Assembly (NCBI RefSeq): GCF_016808335.1
Contig: NC_053146.1
Location: 6,549,015-6,613,014 of the forward strand
DNA length: 64,000 nt
Direction: 5' to 3'
Origin: Panicum virgatum
Taxonomy: Eukaryota; Streptophyta; Magnoliopsida; Poales; Poaceae
The position numbers and the translations under genes are program-made. Below the pieces are notes generated by a model. That model had not been told where the DNA came from and did not search any database. It worked only from the letters and a program-made list of their open reading frames with translations. Positions within the stretch are counted from its first letter, which is position 1. Every line of letters starts with the position of its first letter. Shown piece after piece: positions 12,201-22,899 of the stretch.

Positions 12201-12850
12201 TGGCATGCAGCATGCTGCCCATCAGTATGGTGTAGCTGTGCATCAGCATGCACGCAGGAAGGACACAATGGCCTGGTTGGGTGGACTGTATTGCAGAATG
12301 TGTTAGTGGATTTTGGTGTTGTGGAGGAGCAGAACAAGTATGGTTGTGGTGAGGTGGACTGCAGCATAGTAGAATTTAGGCAAGGAATACTAGAGCCGCA
12401 GCGTTGGCTCAACTGCGCAGATGCTGTCGGACGCGAGCGTGGGAGTGGAAATCAGCATTGTGGTGGAGGCGACGGCAGCGTTGAGGGTGCGAGCGTCAAG
12501 GCGGCAAAGCCGGCGAGGACGATGCAGCGGTGTGGGCGAGGTGGGGACGCGGCAATGGGCGGCACGGCATGGTGCCGGCAGCAGTGCGTGGTCCCATCGT
12601 GAGGCCGGCGTGTCGCGCGTGCGGCCGCGAGCGCGAGCGAGGACGGTAGGGGGGCGGGTTTGGCGGTTGCAGTGGCGCGAAAACAGCAGTAGCTACCCAA
12701 GCATGGTGGCTGTTGCACGGATGGCTTGTGCGATGTGTGCATGCTTGCTTGCTGGTTAGCTTGCTCGTGCGTAGCCTTGCTTGCTGTTGTGCTACTATGT
12801 TTTATCGCGAAAATAATTTTTATCTTAGTGAAGGAAACAGGGATGTTACA
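9220..12850 (-). mobile_element. Solo LTR, about 3.6 kb
   Basis: Begins TGAAGCGCCCC and ends GGGATGTTACA, so on the minus strand it reads TGTAACATCCC...GGGCGCTTCA with TG...CA ends. It is flanked by GAGAC (9215-9219) and AAGAC (12851-12855), a 5-bp target duplication with one mismatch. The AT-rich part with the GAGTACAAAAGTACT motif and the very GC-rich part (10700-12700) resemble the long gypsy LTRs common in grasses, including the other solo LTR at 36075-39090. Open frames of up to 237 codons in the GC-rich half overlap on both strands and show no domain; I treat them as chance. Confidence 0.7.
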
Positions 12851-12855
12851 AAGAC

Positions 12856-13315
12856 CTAGAGGTCGAGGGCGCCGTGCGGATGGGGCACCGGGTGGGACGG
12901 AGGCCTGGAGGGCGAGGGTGCCACGCGCAGGGAGCGTGCTGGAGCAGGAGCCGGTGGGCGGAGGCGCAGTGGCCAGATTGGGGAGTTGGGGATTAGGGGG
13001 ATAGGGGAGTTAGGGTTTGGACTTCGGAGGGAGGGAGCGGGGGCGCGTGGGTCGTGCTCGTGCGCGTGGGCCGCGGGTGAGCAGTGGGCTGGTCACTGGT
13101 GAATTGAAGTTTGCTGCCCCTCTGAATCCGGGAATACCGATGGGATTAAACCGGATAAAATATGGGATCCACGAATACGGTCGGGAAAACCCCTCAACCG
13201 ATTTTGTACCATATTTGCCGGATTTTCCCGTATTTTTCCTTATTCCTTTTTTTCCCGAAAATTGGGGTACGGCGTTGGTCGGTACGAGATTTTCCCATTT
13301 TCATCCCTACTTATC
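12856..13315. mobile_element. Possible hAT-like transposon remnant
   Basis: GC-rich 12856-13080, then a stretch with CCGGATAAAATATGGG, TTTTCCCGTATTTTTCC and an end TTTTCATCCCTA (about 13300). The reverse complement of that end starts TAGGGATGAAAA, similar to termini of grass hAT-type elements. The left end is absent, perhaps removed by the adjacent LTR. Confidence 0.35.
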
Positions 13316-13420
13316 TCTTACTATGTCATTTAATTTCCAATTCACTTCTTTGATTTAATTAGCTAAATGTTTACAGTACAGTGACCATGTTTAGACTAAT
13401 TGTGGATACCAAAGGACTGA

Positions 13421-13634
13421 CACAATCAAATCAAAGTTTCACAAGACTTGGTGAGTGTAAGGTTAAACATATTAAAATGAGGAGGTGCCCTCACAAGCCA
13501 AAGTTCCCTCAGTCCAAACACACGAGACGACGCAATCAAATCATAGTTTCACAAGACTTGGTGAGTGTAAGGTTAAAAATATTAAAATGAGGAGGTACCC
13601 TCACATGCTCCCTCAGTCCAAACACACGATACGT
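13421..13634. repeat. 110-bp tandem duplication (two copies)
   Basis: The block starting CACAATCAAATCAAAGTTTC at 13421 repeats from 13531 with a few substitutions and about 10 bases deleted near its end (CCTCAGTCCAAACACACGA in both). Neither copy encodes anything recognisable. Confidence 0.85.
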
Positions 13635-14377
13635 GAGTACACAACTCTTACATCTTTTTTATCCTTTAAACATAGATTACGAATCCCATTCCAAAAAATA
13701 ACTACAGTCCTCCATCCATCCCGAGATTGTCTAGAACTAAATACATGCTAAAAGATTTTGTTTTTACAATGGCAAAATGTGGGCATTGTTGCTACCATAT
13801 ATAATTTATAATTCATGAATATTTTTATTTCTCACATAATTTTGACAGCATTTTCTCGATCTACCCAGTTTTATTCACGTAGGAACCCTATTTATTTAGG
13901 GAACGTATCCGGTGGAAACCACAACCTTCGTGAAAACTCGTGCAAAACACGACAAAAAAGTCGTCTAAATTCACCAAAAAAATCACATATGTAGATGATA
14001 TAATGATACACAACCTTGTAAAATATTTTGTCCAAACTCGATTTCATTTGTGAGATATAAAAATAACAAATTTCTAACAAATCATGTGGACAACTTTCTG
14101 GCTTGATGAAATAATTAAAAAGACAAGAAGACAACTCACAGTCTCACACTGTAACAGTAATTGTTTACAACAATAATGTTGAAATAATTAAACAGACAAA
14201 AGCTGGCATACAACTACTATTCAGTAATTCAGTAGTTGGTGTCTGTTCCTTCCGAACGATCAGAGGAGATGGACCTAGGAGAGTCCAGGTAGCTACATGT
14301 GTCTGGTAGTTATTGGTGCTGATGGATGATGGGTACAGGGCAATGGCACGGCAAGCTCACCGCAAGGAGCTCAAGCA
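13635..14377. other. Non-coding flank downstream of the DUF4220-DUF594 pseudogene
   Basis: AT-rich DNA with no supported gene. It is expected to include the 3' untranslated region of the minus-strand pseudogene. An element-like GAACGTATCC...CACAACCTTCG stretch is present but could not be assigned. Confidence 0.5.
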
Positions 14378-14737
14378 TCAGGAGGGTGGCGGCAGGAAAG
14401 GACCAAGGTAGTACATGAGAAGGAGAACATGTGTGACGAACTCACCACCGGTGCTTAGATGCTCGTAGTGGAAATCACCCCCGCAACGTGGCGCAGTGTA
14501 GTAAAGCATCTCTGCCCACACTGCGGCGATGAGCTCCCAACGCGCAGCTTCATCGCCGATGCTCATGAGCTCCTGGGCCAGCGCAGCTGCATGGGGCAGC
14601 ACTGGGGACTTGAGAGTTTGAGAGTTCATCTGGAGTTCCATGATATGAGCACCACTACCATCATTGTCAGCCGATTGTTCGTTCTTGATCATTTCAACCG
14701 GTGGACCTTGTTGTTGTTCCTCTGATTCTTGGTGCAC
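14378..14737 (-). pseudogene. DUF4220-DUF594 pseudogene, 3' piece (DUF594)
   Basis: About 119 codons starting HQESEEQQQGPP. They run through a conserved AAALAQELMSIGDEAARWEL block, the WAEMLYYTAPRCGGDFH motif and GGEFVTHVLLLMYYLGPF, then a stop. This is the DUF594 C-terminus at full length. Confidence 0.85.
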
Positions 14738-14754
14738 CACTACACCAAACTGGA

Positions 14755-15015
14755 ATTACCTTGGCGGCCATACATTTTCTTGGCGGCCGTAATTGAACCG
14801 CCAAGAAAAAATGTTGTTTCCTTGGCGGTGCTAGTTAACAGCCAATGATTCTATATTTCTTGGCAGCCGATGATGTCCGCCAAGAAAAACAAGCATTTCC
14901 TTGGCGGGATTGTCTAGCACGCCAAGTAAATTGAGCACTTTCTTGGCGGTTTTGTTAGGCAGCCAAGGAAATGTTGCGTTTTCTTGGCAACTGACAGCCA
15001 AGGAAATGCTTGTCA
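14755..15015. repeat. CACTA left subterminal array of CTTGGCGG hairpins
   Basis: About eight short imperfect inverted repeats in a row, each built from CTTGGCGG or CTTGGCAG on one side and CCGCCAAG or GCCAAGGAAA on the other, 15-30 bp apart. Such arrays are transposase-binding sites in CACTA elements (family knowledge). Confidence 0.85.
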
Positions 15016-15512
15016 AGGGCATGTTATGTTTTTTTTCATTTAAATATATATAACGCATATGACAATCGAAGTATAAAGGCACGAAAAACATCGTTATGAC
15101 ATACCAAAAAGGTTTCAACATGAAAATCGACTAATGGAGATATTCATTTCAGAGCACTTGTATGGTGTGAACTCTCTCCTCCCTAACTAGATTCAAGGCG
15201 ATTAGTAGCAAACTTTATTGTTTTTACATTTAAATTTAATACAAGCTAGATTAGTATATCTTTTTATGAAAATATCAAAATTGAGGTAAAAGTTTGCTTC
15301 ATTTGGTGTTGATTTCGAAGCAAATGTTTATAGTCAACCCTCTACTCTTTAGTAAGATTCAAGATGTTCAATAGTTAACTTTCTCTTTTAAACAAAATTT
15401 AATGTAAACTTGATTTATTATATTTTTTCATGAAAATAACTTTATTATTATTCAATAATATACATTTTTGAGAAATTTAAATATACATTTAGCTACTTAA
15501 TCGAGAATTACT

Positions 15513-16920
15513 TTGCCTCACTATACTGAGAAAATCTTTCGAATTGGGCTGAATGTTTGGCAGAGCCCATTACAGTTCCCCTGCACGCACATGGGCCTGC
15601 AACGCGTCCGACTGCTTCTAACCGTCCATCGTCGATCTGTCGGCTCTAGTGGGATGCACACGCATCAAAACCGGCCGCACACCACGAAAACCCTAGCTCT
15701 TCTCCCCTTTCCCCTGTTCACACCCAGCAGCAACCGAGCGAGCAAGACATGGCGGCGCTGCGCTTAGGTCTGGATGCGGCGTCGCAGCCATGTTGCGTCC
15801 TGGCTCGCGGTGCCTTGCCAGAGACGCGGGGTGTTGTGGGCTCCGTGGCCACCACTTGGGCTCCCCACGGAGGCCGTCGATGGCGGTCGTGGCCCCCACC
15901 CCACTCCCTCACTGCCGCAAGGCGGCGGCGGCCACCAGCCAGGTAACCGCGGGATCATCCCCAACTCAGCTGGACTCCAGACAGTGGCACCGCGCAAGTG
16001 CGCGACGCCAACGCAACTACCGGAGCCGGCTAGCTTCGGACGTGCGGGTGCGGAAGTGCGAGCCTGTGAGGCCTAGGCTGGTCGGTCGTCTCCACATCGA
16101 GGGCCACGTGCTGATGAAGCGAGGTATTAGTTTTGCTAATTATACCTTCTATATTTCGCTAGCAATTAATAGTCTGAGTACTTGAATACTTGATTTCTTA
16201 TTGTGTGCTAGAGGCCGAGCAGTGAGGAACAAGTATTAGTAGTACTTGCCTGTTATTTATTTTACCAATGCATCTCGGATCTAGTATAAGTAGCACTTAT
16301 TCTTTTATGACTACATCTTGGATCTAGTAATAGGATTTGCAGGACTTCCTACAAGATCCTCTCTTATGATGAGCTTGTTCACGATCCGGCCGCTTCAAGT
16401 TTGAATTCTGAAATAACTACGAGTTATTGGTTGGGGGGGGGGGGGAATGCCACAACTGGGAATGGTGGTTCTGTCAACATCTAGTTACTTTTATCAAATA
16501 ATAAGTTTTCTAGACTGAATCCAAAGGCACACTGTCATGCTGGTTTTCAGTTCACACTGCATAATGTAACTCTTATAAGCTGCATTTAGGTGTAGTAACT
16601 ATGATGATTTATGTCAATTTGTTACTATTTCCTAGCAGAACAGTTGTACTACCATTTATGTCAATTGATTTATGTCAATTTGTTACTATTTCCTACCTGG
16701 CAATTTATGGTACATTTTCTTCTCCTTTAGAAGCAGATAAGGTAAATTTGTACTTAGCAGCATTTGAGACTTTGTTAATTAAGAGTCTGTTTCACAGCAA
16801 TAGTTCTATATCCCAGCACTGATTTCAAACATTTTGTACCATTGTATTGTCATGGTTACTTTTGTCTAACTTGTGTTGATTTGTGCAATGCAGGTGATTG
16901 TTGAGAAGGCTGAGAGTTAA
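15513..16920 (+). other. Possible captured gene fragment inside the CACTA element
   Basis: The composition jumps from AT-rich to GC-rich at about 15540. A leader with AAAACCCTAGCTCTTCTCC precedes ATGGCGGCGCTGCGC (15749), a common plant initiation context, and opens 65 codons. A second GC-rich stretch, GGCCACGTGCTGATGAAGCGAG at 16101, is followed by GTATTAG, a plausible intron donor. TGCAATGCAG at 16883-16892 could be an acceptor ahead of GTGATTGTTGAGAAGG. The product is not recognised and the frame is not continuous, so this is best read as a degraded host fragment rather than a working gene. Confidence 0.4.
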
Positions 16921-17784
16921 TTATCAACTTCTCTAAGTTACCATAACAGCTATATTTTTTTTACAATGACTATCCTCATCTTTAATTGTTTATGGGTAAT
17001 ATTCTTTCCCCTGATGACTGATGGCAGTTGGTGCCATAATTTGGCTACCCCAAGATAAATATGCAACACTATATTCAATTGTCTCACTATTATCATTACA
17101 GAAAGTGCTCACTGCTCTCATTTCAATATTTTTACACATCACCATATACTTATTGTGTGTTCACTGTTTTATATTTAACAATTAGGCAGTAACACATCTC
17201 CATATACTTATTGCAAGTTTATTTCAAATTGCAGAAGCTGAACTGAGCATTATGAATCTGTATGCTGATTCCTAATGATATATATCAAGAAGGCGTAATT
17301 GTGAGGTAATTATTTCTTCCTTTTCACCTGCATGCTTCCACCTAATAGTTCTATTTTCACCAATCTAATAATTTGTTTTTATGGGTTAGAGAGACATGAT
17401 GGTTTGAGTGCAACTTGGAGTAGCGAGCGAGCTCATATGCATTGGTGAAGGATCTTTTTATGTTTGTGTTAAGTAGATCAAGTCTTGTTAGATTGATTCA
17501 ATAGTTTTCAACTGAGTTGATTGTAACTTGCTACTGGAATATCTATGAATATTTCTGCTCATTAAAATTACTGCATATCAGCAGCAATGTATTTGTTTTA
17601 CGTGCCATATGTTGTTCCTGTAATATTATTGGAAGAATAATGATATGTTGCCGGTCACTACCTTGATCAATGGAACTTGATATGGACTGGATGTTTGATG
17701 GATGCAATTTGAATTACCTATGAATCCAACAATATTATGTTGCTATTAGCTGGTAACATTTATTTTTTTTATTAGCTTTATGCA

Positions 17785-18125
17785 TTTTCTTGGCGGTTGG
17801 CAGCCAAGGAAACGTTGGGGTCTGTCAAGGAAAATATTTTTCTTGGCTGTCAATGACCGCCAAGGAAAGTTGTATTCTTGGCTGTCGACGACCGCCAAGG
17901 AAAGTTGTATCCTTGGCGGTTGTAATAATTTATTGGTGCAGTTGCAATTTGGATGTTGCCCTACTTTGCTTGGCGGTCAAACCGCCAAGAAAATAATCCA
18001 TGGCGGCCGGCAGCCAAGAAAATTGAATTTCCTTGGCTCTCTATTCTTGGCGGCTGGCCGTCAAGGATCATTTCCTTGGCGGTTTTGGCACTTTTCTTGG
18101 TGGTTTTTGGCCGCCAAGGCAATTC
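17785..18125. repeat. CACTA right subterminal array of CTTGGCGG hairpins
   Basis: Mirror of the left array: at least ten CTTGGCGG/CCGCCAAG or CTTGGCTG/CAGCCAAG pairs up to the right terminal repeat. Chance frames such as 17780-18226 arise from the GGCGG repetition. Confidence 0.85.
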
Positions 18126-18143
18126 TGGTTTGGTGTAGTGCAC

Positions 18144-18319
18144 CTTGTGGATCTCAACCATCGAGTCTTGTTGTTGCTTTTGAATTGCATCAAAAAGCTT
18201 CAAGATATCATCCTTGTGGTTGTTGACAGACACCGGTAACAAAACTTTGCATATTTCACGACGGGCATTGATGTGTACGAACTGGGAGTTGGAGGTAAGC
18301 ATCACACCGCACTTGAACA
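18144..18319 (-). pseudogene. DUF4220-DUF594 pseudogene, middle piece between two transposons
   Basis: 176 bp of host coding sequence between the hAT and CACTA elements. It reads CGVMLTSNSQFVHINARREI and onwards to VEIHKV, which is the usual spacer leading to DUF594. It includes one copy of each target-site duplication (CTTGAACA at 18312-18319 and CAC at 18141-18143). Confidence 0.85.
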
Positions 18320-19118
18320 CCCTGTTCCGCTAGGCGCGCGACTAGGCGCGATTCAGCGCGCTTAATCGGTAGGCGAGGCCCGTCGCCTCGATTAGGGGGG
18401 TCGGCGGCGTCTGGGCGATAGGCGGCGCTGGGCGGGGCTAGGCGGCGCGGAGCCGGCGCGGAGGCGAGCGGCGCGGCGCGGAGGCGGGCTCGAGCGTCGC
18501 GCGCACGCGCGAAGAAATCCCGCGCGTAGGCGGGCTCCGCTGCCGAGCGCGCGCCAAAAACGGGAGCCACGGCCGAGCGCGCGGGAGGGATAAGGAGGAG
18601 ACGGGCGTTTCCCGCCCGCCATTTGCTCCATCCGCCGGCGACGACAGCATCGACGAGGTCATCCCCGCCGGTCGTCACCCGCTCCCCTGCTCCAACGCTC
18701 CCCCGCAGGAAGGTCGTCACCCGCTCCCCTGCTCCACCGGTCGTCCCCACTGCCAGGCGCCGCGCCAGGAAGGTCATCCCCTCCGGCGCACCCCCAAGGT
18801 CAGTCCCCTCCCCTACTCCTCCGTCTTCCCCCTCGCCTGCTCCTCTTCTTCTTCCCTCTCCTGCTCCTCCCCTGTTCGGCTGCTCTGAAGTCTGAATGAC
18901 CTTGCGTCCTTGCGAAGTTCCACCTGCCGGCGCTGCTCCTCCAAGCCTGGGAAGCTCCGCCGGCCGCACTGCTCCTCGAACCTCCTCCCCGCTGCACTGC
19001 TCCAGCCTCCAAGTCTGCAAGGTCCTCACCGCCGACGGCCTCATCCTGCTCCAAGGTCAGTCCCCTCCCCTGCTCCTAGGCTGACAGAGTATTATGTTGT
19101 TGGTGGCAAGTGCTGCTC

Positions 19119-19478
19119 CTAGGCTGATATTATCTTTTCCTGGGCCTTGTCATCAGTGTAGGATGTTGTGGCATCTGACAGTGACTCCCTTACAGTACAG
19201 TGGGTATCTGAGAATGTATTACAATCCCTAAGTTCTTCAGTCCTTGCACTCTGCATCGTGTTCAGTTGCTTGCTCTCTGAAGACGGGAACATGTCATAAT
19301 TATTGCTTTGGTCATCTCTATCTAGCTTTTCTGATTTAGACTCAGCTTTCATATTAAGTGTGTCAACACCTGAACACATACCATGTTCCACAGAGGCACT
19401 GATGATTACTATACCGGGCATGCCCATGGTTGCTACATTACTCCAATGGTCGAATGCATTTTCCATAGTAGGTTGCAT
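19119..19478 (-). other. Antisense 119-codon open frame in the hAT 5' region
   Basis: An ATG-started minus-strand frame (MQPTMENAFDHWSNVATMG...) rich in Ser, Asp and Glu with ordinary plant-like composition. It is unlike the Arg/Pro/Ala-rich chance frames of the adjacent GC-rich stretch. It lies between the GC-rich element end and the transposase start. I do not recognise it. It could be a captured exon or part of the transposase leader read backwards. No introns or partner exons could be linked. Confidence 0.3.
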
Positions 19479-19483
19479 TACGC

Positions 19484-19605
19484 TTTGAGAACACTCATGT
19501 TTATGTCAGATCTGAGAGCACTCATGTTTATGTCAGATCTTGAGAGCACTCATGTTCATGTTTATGTCATGTTTATGTCCTTGTTCTGAGAGCACTCATG
19601 TGTAC
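19484..19605. repeat. Tandem repeat of about 27 bp
   Basis: Roughly four imperfect copies of GAGAGCACTCATGTTTATGTCAGATCT just upstream of the transposase gene inside the hAT element. Confidence 0.8.
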
Positions 19606-19707
19606 AAAGGCTTAATTGTGGTGTTTTTGTGATTTGAAACTGCTCTGAATGATGAATGAATCACTTATTTGAGTTATTTCAATGCATGCCCATTGCCTAA
19701 CTGTAGG

Positions 19708-22278
19708 ATGTCGACATCAGAGAATGCACAAGTTGATGGAGCCAGCACTGAGGCAGTGAATCTCCTGAAAAGGAACTCAGATGATGTTGGATGGGAGTAT
19801 GGTGTTCTTGTTGATGCTAACAATAAGGACAAGGTCAGGTGCAACCTTTGTAGTAAGGAGATGAGGGGAGGTATTTATAGGCTAAAGCAGCATTTGGCTC
19901 ATGAAGGAAAGAATGTGACTAAATGTCCAGCTAGAACACAGCAGGCTTCGGAGGCTAAAGCAAAGTGCAAGAAAGCACTAGAAGATGCAAAAAGGAAGAG
20001 GGAGGAGAAGACTGTCCGTGAGCTAGAACTTAGAGCGGAAGTGGATGTGTCTAGGGTTGGAGAGTCAGAGGAAGTCACTTGTGTTGGTAGTTCACAGCCT
20101 CACAAATTAGGACCTATTGACAAATGGACACGTGCTATTGATCCTACAGCTACCAAGACTGAGTCTTTAAAGCAACAGCAGCTGAACAAAGAACTTTGGA
20201 AAGAAAGATCAAATGAGGTGCACAAGTATACTGCAAGATGGGTCTATAATCATGGTAAATTACTACTATACTAATCTGTATTTGCATTTTAAAATTCATT
20301 AGCTGTTGTTATTCCTGTACTGAACACAAATTTGGCTTCTTTTTTTATACATTTGCAGCAATACCTTTCAATGCATGTGACAATGATGACTTCAAGCAAA
20401 TGTGTGAAGCAATTGGACAGTTTGGACCTGGATTTCAGCCTCCAAGTGATGATTTACTGCGAGAGAAATTGCTGGAACAAGAATATGCAAGAACCAAGAG
20501 TTTGATGCAGGAACGTCAAGCTGAGAAGTTGAAAAATGGGTGCTCTGTTATGACCGATGCTTGGTCAGATAGGAAGAGGAGAAGCATAATGAATCTGTGC
20601 ACTAATTGTGCTGAAGGAACTGAATTCATCAGCTCAAAAGAGATGTCAGATGTGTCACACACAAGTGAAGTCATCTTTGAACTAGTGGACAAAGCAATTG
20701 AAGACTTGGGTCCAGAAAACGTGGTGCAAGTAGTGACCGACAATGCCTCCAACAACATGGGAGCAAAGAAGCTATTGCTTGAGAAGAGACCACAGATATT
20801 TTGGACATCTTGTGCAGCTCACACAATCAACTTGATGCTCCAAGGAATTAGCAACTTGCCTCGGTTCAAGAAAGTGATTGACCAAGTAAAGGCATTTACT
20901 ATATTTGTCTATGGCCACACAAGAACATTGGACTGCTTGAGATACTTCACGGAGGGGAAAGAGGTAGTGAGGGCAGGAGTGACTAGGTTTGCTTCAAACT
21001 TTCTCACTTTGAACAGCATGCTAGAGAAGAAGGACCAGCTAAGAAAGATGGTGGTTCATACTAGGTGGGACTCATTGAAGGATGTGAAATCAAAGAAAGG
21101 AAAAGATGCCACAGCAACTATATTGAGTCCAATCTTTTGGAAGGAAGTGAAGCTAATATTGGCTGTTTTTGAGTCATTGTTCAAAGTCCTCCGTTTGGCT
21201 GATGGGGATGTGAAGCCATCCATGGGTTTCATTTATGGAGAACTACTAAAGGCAAAGAGAGAGATCAAAGAGGTCTTTGGCAATAATGAGACTCGATTCA
21301 AGGATGTACTAGCTGTTATTGAGAAGAAGATGAAGGGAAGACTTGATTCTCCATTGCATTTGACAGCTTATTTGCTCAATCCACACTATAGCTTTACTAA
21401 CCCATTAATTTTTGATGAGCCCAAAATGAATGAAGCATTTATAGCTTGTGTTGAGCAATTTTATTATCATGATGAGGACAAGCAAGATCAAGCTGCCAAC
21501 ATTGAATTGAAACAGTTTCAAAATAGAGAAGGAGCATTTAGCAAGAAGTTAGCAAGGACTTTTCAAAACTTTGATTACAATCCAGGTAGAGGTGTTAAGT
21601 AACAAATACATGGCTGTTTGCTATTTTCTAACATGGATGTTTGCTGTTTTCTAACTAATAGGGGTATTTTTCTTTTATTTCAGCCTCATGGTGGAGGTTG
21701 TATGGAAGCCACACACCAGCTTTACAGAAGATGGCTACAAGGATCTTATCTTTGACATCAAGTGCTTCTGGTTGTGAAAGAAATTGGAGTGGGTTTGAAG
21801 GGGTTAGTACCTATCTATTATGAACATTTCAGCAGCATTATAATTAAATTGCACAACTGAAAATGCTCTTATTTTTAATTTATAGATACACACTAAGAAG
21901 AGGAATAGACTTACTACAGCCCGCCTCGAAAAGTTGGTCTATATTCAATTCAACAACAGGCTGCTTAGTAAGAGAGAAAAGATCAAGACAAAGAAGATCA
22001 CTGATGTTCTCTTGTCTAGTGATACAACTGAAGTTCAAGGTTTTCTCCAAGAGGGTGGAGATGATTGCGCATTAGTTGTCTTTAGAGATGAGGAAGATGA
22101 GGATGAAATGGAAGGTACAGGGATACGTTGGGCTGTTATTGGAGAGGCAGTGGGAGCAGAAGAGCAGCTTGAGCGGCGTAGAAGTGGTAGAGTGAGGGAG
22201 GCAAGGGAGCTCTATGAAGGAGAAGAGTTTTCGTCCGAAGAAGAAGAGTATGAGTCTGATGAGGATGAGGATGAGTGA
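19708..22278 (+). CDS. hAT transposase (BED-type zinc finger, DUF659, hATC), four exons, 761 aa
   Basis: Exons 19708-20254, 20359-21585, 21684-21802 and 21886-22278 join through GT-AG introns into 762 codons including the stop. Near residues 25-80 a BED-like zinc finger shows CNLCSKEM...KQHLAHEGKNV..C. Exon 2 holds DUF659 with MTDAWSDRKRRSIMN and VVQVVTDNASNNMGA, then FWTSCAAHTINLML, which supply the conserved Asp-containing core. Exons 3-4 carry the hATC dimerisation region: WWRLYG, LTSSASGCERNWSGFEGIHT and NRLLSKRE. The C-terminus is acidic. The protein binds the element ends and cuts and pastes the DNA in the nucleus. ATG 19708 follows CTAACTGTAG, a possible acceptor, so an untranslated first exon is likely. 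I see no frameshift or premature stop; expression is unknown. Confidence 0.9.
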
Positions 22279-22899
22279 GGGAGGCAAGGGAGCTCTTATG
22301 AACTGCTGTTGTGTGCTATGTTGTGTGCTATGTGACTGTGTGAACCCTTGAGGGGTATGAACTATTTGCTTGTGCTTGTGTTTGTGTTGTATGAACTGCT
22401 GCTGTAGTGCTTGTGTCCTTTATTTATAAATTGTGTTGTGCACTTGTACTGCTGGCTGCTGCTATGTGCTTGTGTTTATGGTTTTATGCTTTAAAATTTC
22501 TAATTATTAGCTGCTGATATAGGATGCTCATGGATTGGAGGTGGCTGAAATGATTGAGATAAGTGACAACTTCTTGTTTCCTATTTTTTTCATGAACTGC
22601 TGTCTATTGACTATTTAGTATTTATAAGATGTCAAAATGTGATGTAGGAGGAAGGAACATGCAAGATTAAGCCACCAAGGTATCAGGTATGTCTACTGAC
22701 CCTATCTTTTTTTACTGTAGCCTATATATATTCAGCATTTTTTGCTATATATACATAATATATTATATATATAAGTTGTATGGCAAAACGCCAAAACGCC
22801 TAGAAAAACGCCTAGCAGCGCCTAGGCGCGATTACTCCCGACTAGTCTCTAGGCTGAGGGTCATCGCCTAGATTGCGCCTAGCGCCTAGCGGAACAGGG

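Larger units (their letters stand above)
14738..18140. mobile_element. Non-autonomous CACTA transposon, 3.4 kb
   Basis: The left end CACTACACCAAACTGGAATT and the right end, reverse-complemented, CACTACACCAAACCAGAATT form the terminal inverted repeats. Both are followed by CTTGGCGGCC. A 3-bp duplication CAC flanks the element (14735-14737 and 18141-18143). Terminal CACTA and a 3-bp duplication define the CACTA (CMC/EnSpm) superfamily. Both ends carry dense subterminal repeats. The interior has no transposase-like frame, so mobilisation would need a helper. The middle holds a promoter-plus-exon-like segment (15513-16920), suggesting gene capture. Confidence 0.93.
18320..22899 (+). mobile_element. 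hAT transposon, apparently autonomous, 4.6 kb
   Basis: Perfect 18-bp terminal inverted repeats CCCTGTTCCGCTAGGCGC (18320-18337 and complement at 22882-22899), flanked by an exact 8-bp duplication CTTGAACA (18312-18319, 22900-22907). The 8-bp duplication is the hAT hallmark. Subterminal CGCCTAG/CTAGGCG repeats crowd both ends (18330-18420 and 22790-22895). It encodes a complete hAT transposase with no internal stop in my splice model. It lies within the DUF4220-DUF594 gene, on the opposite strand. Confidence 0.95.

Noticed and set aside
11593..12306. 237-codon plus-strand open frame
   Set aside because: Lies in the GC-rich half of a solo LTR; Arg/Gly/Ala-rich, overlapped by open frames on the other strand, no domain.
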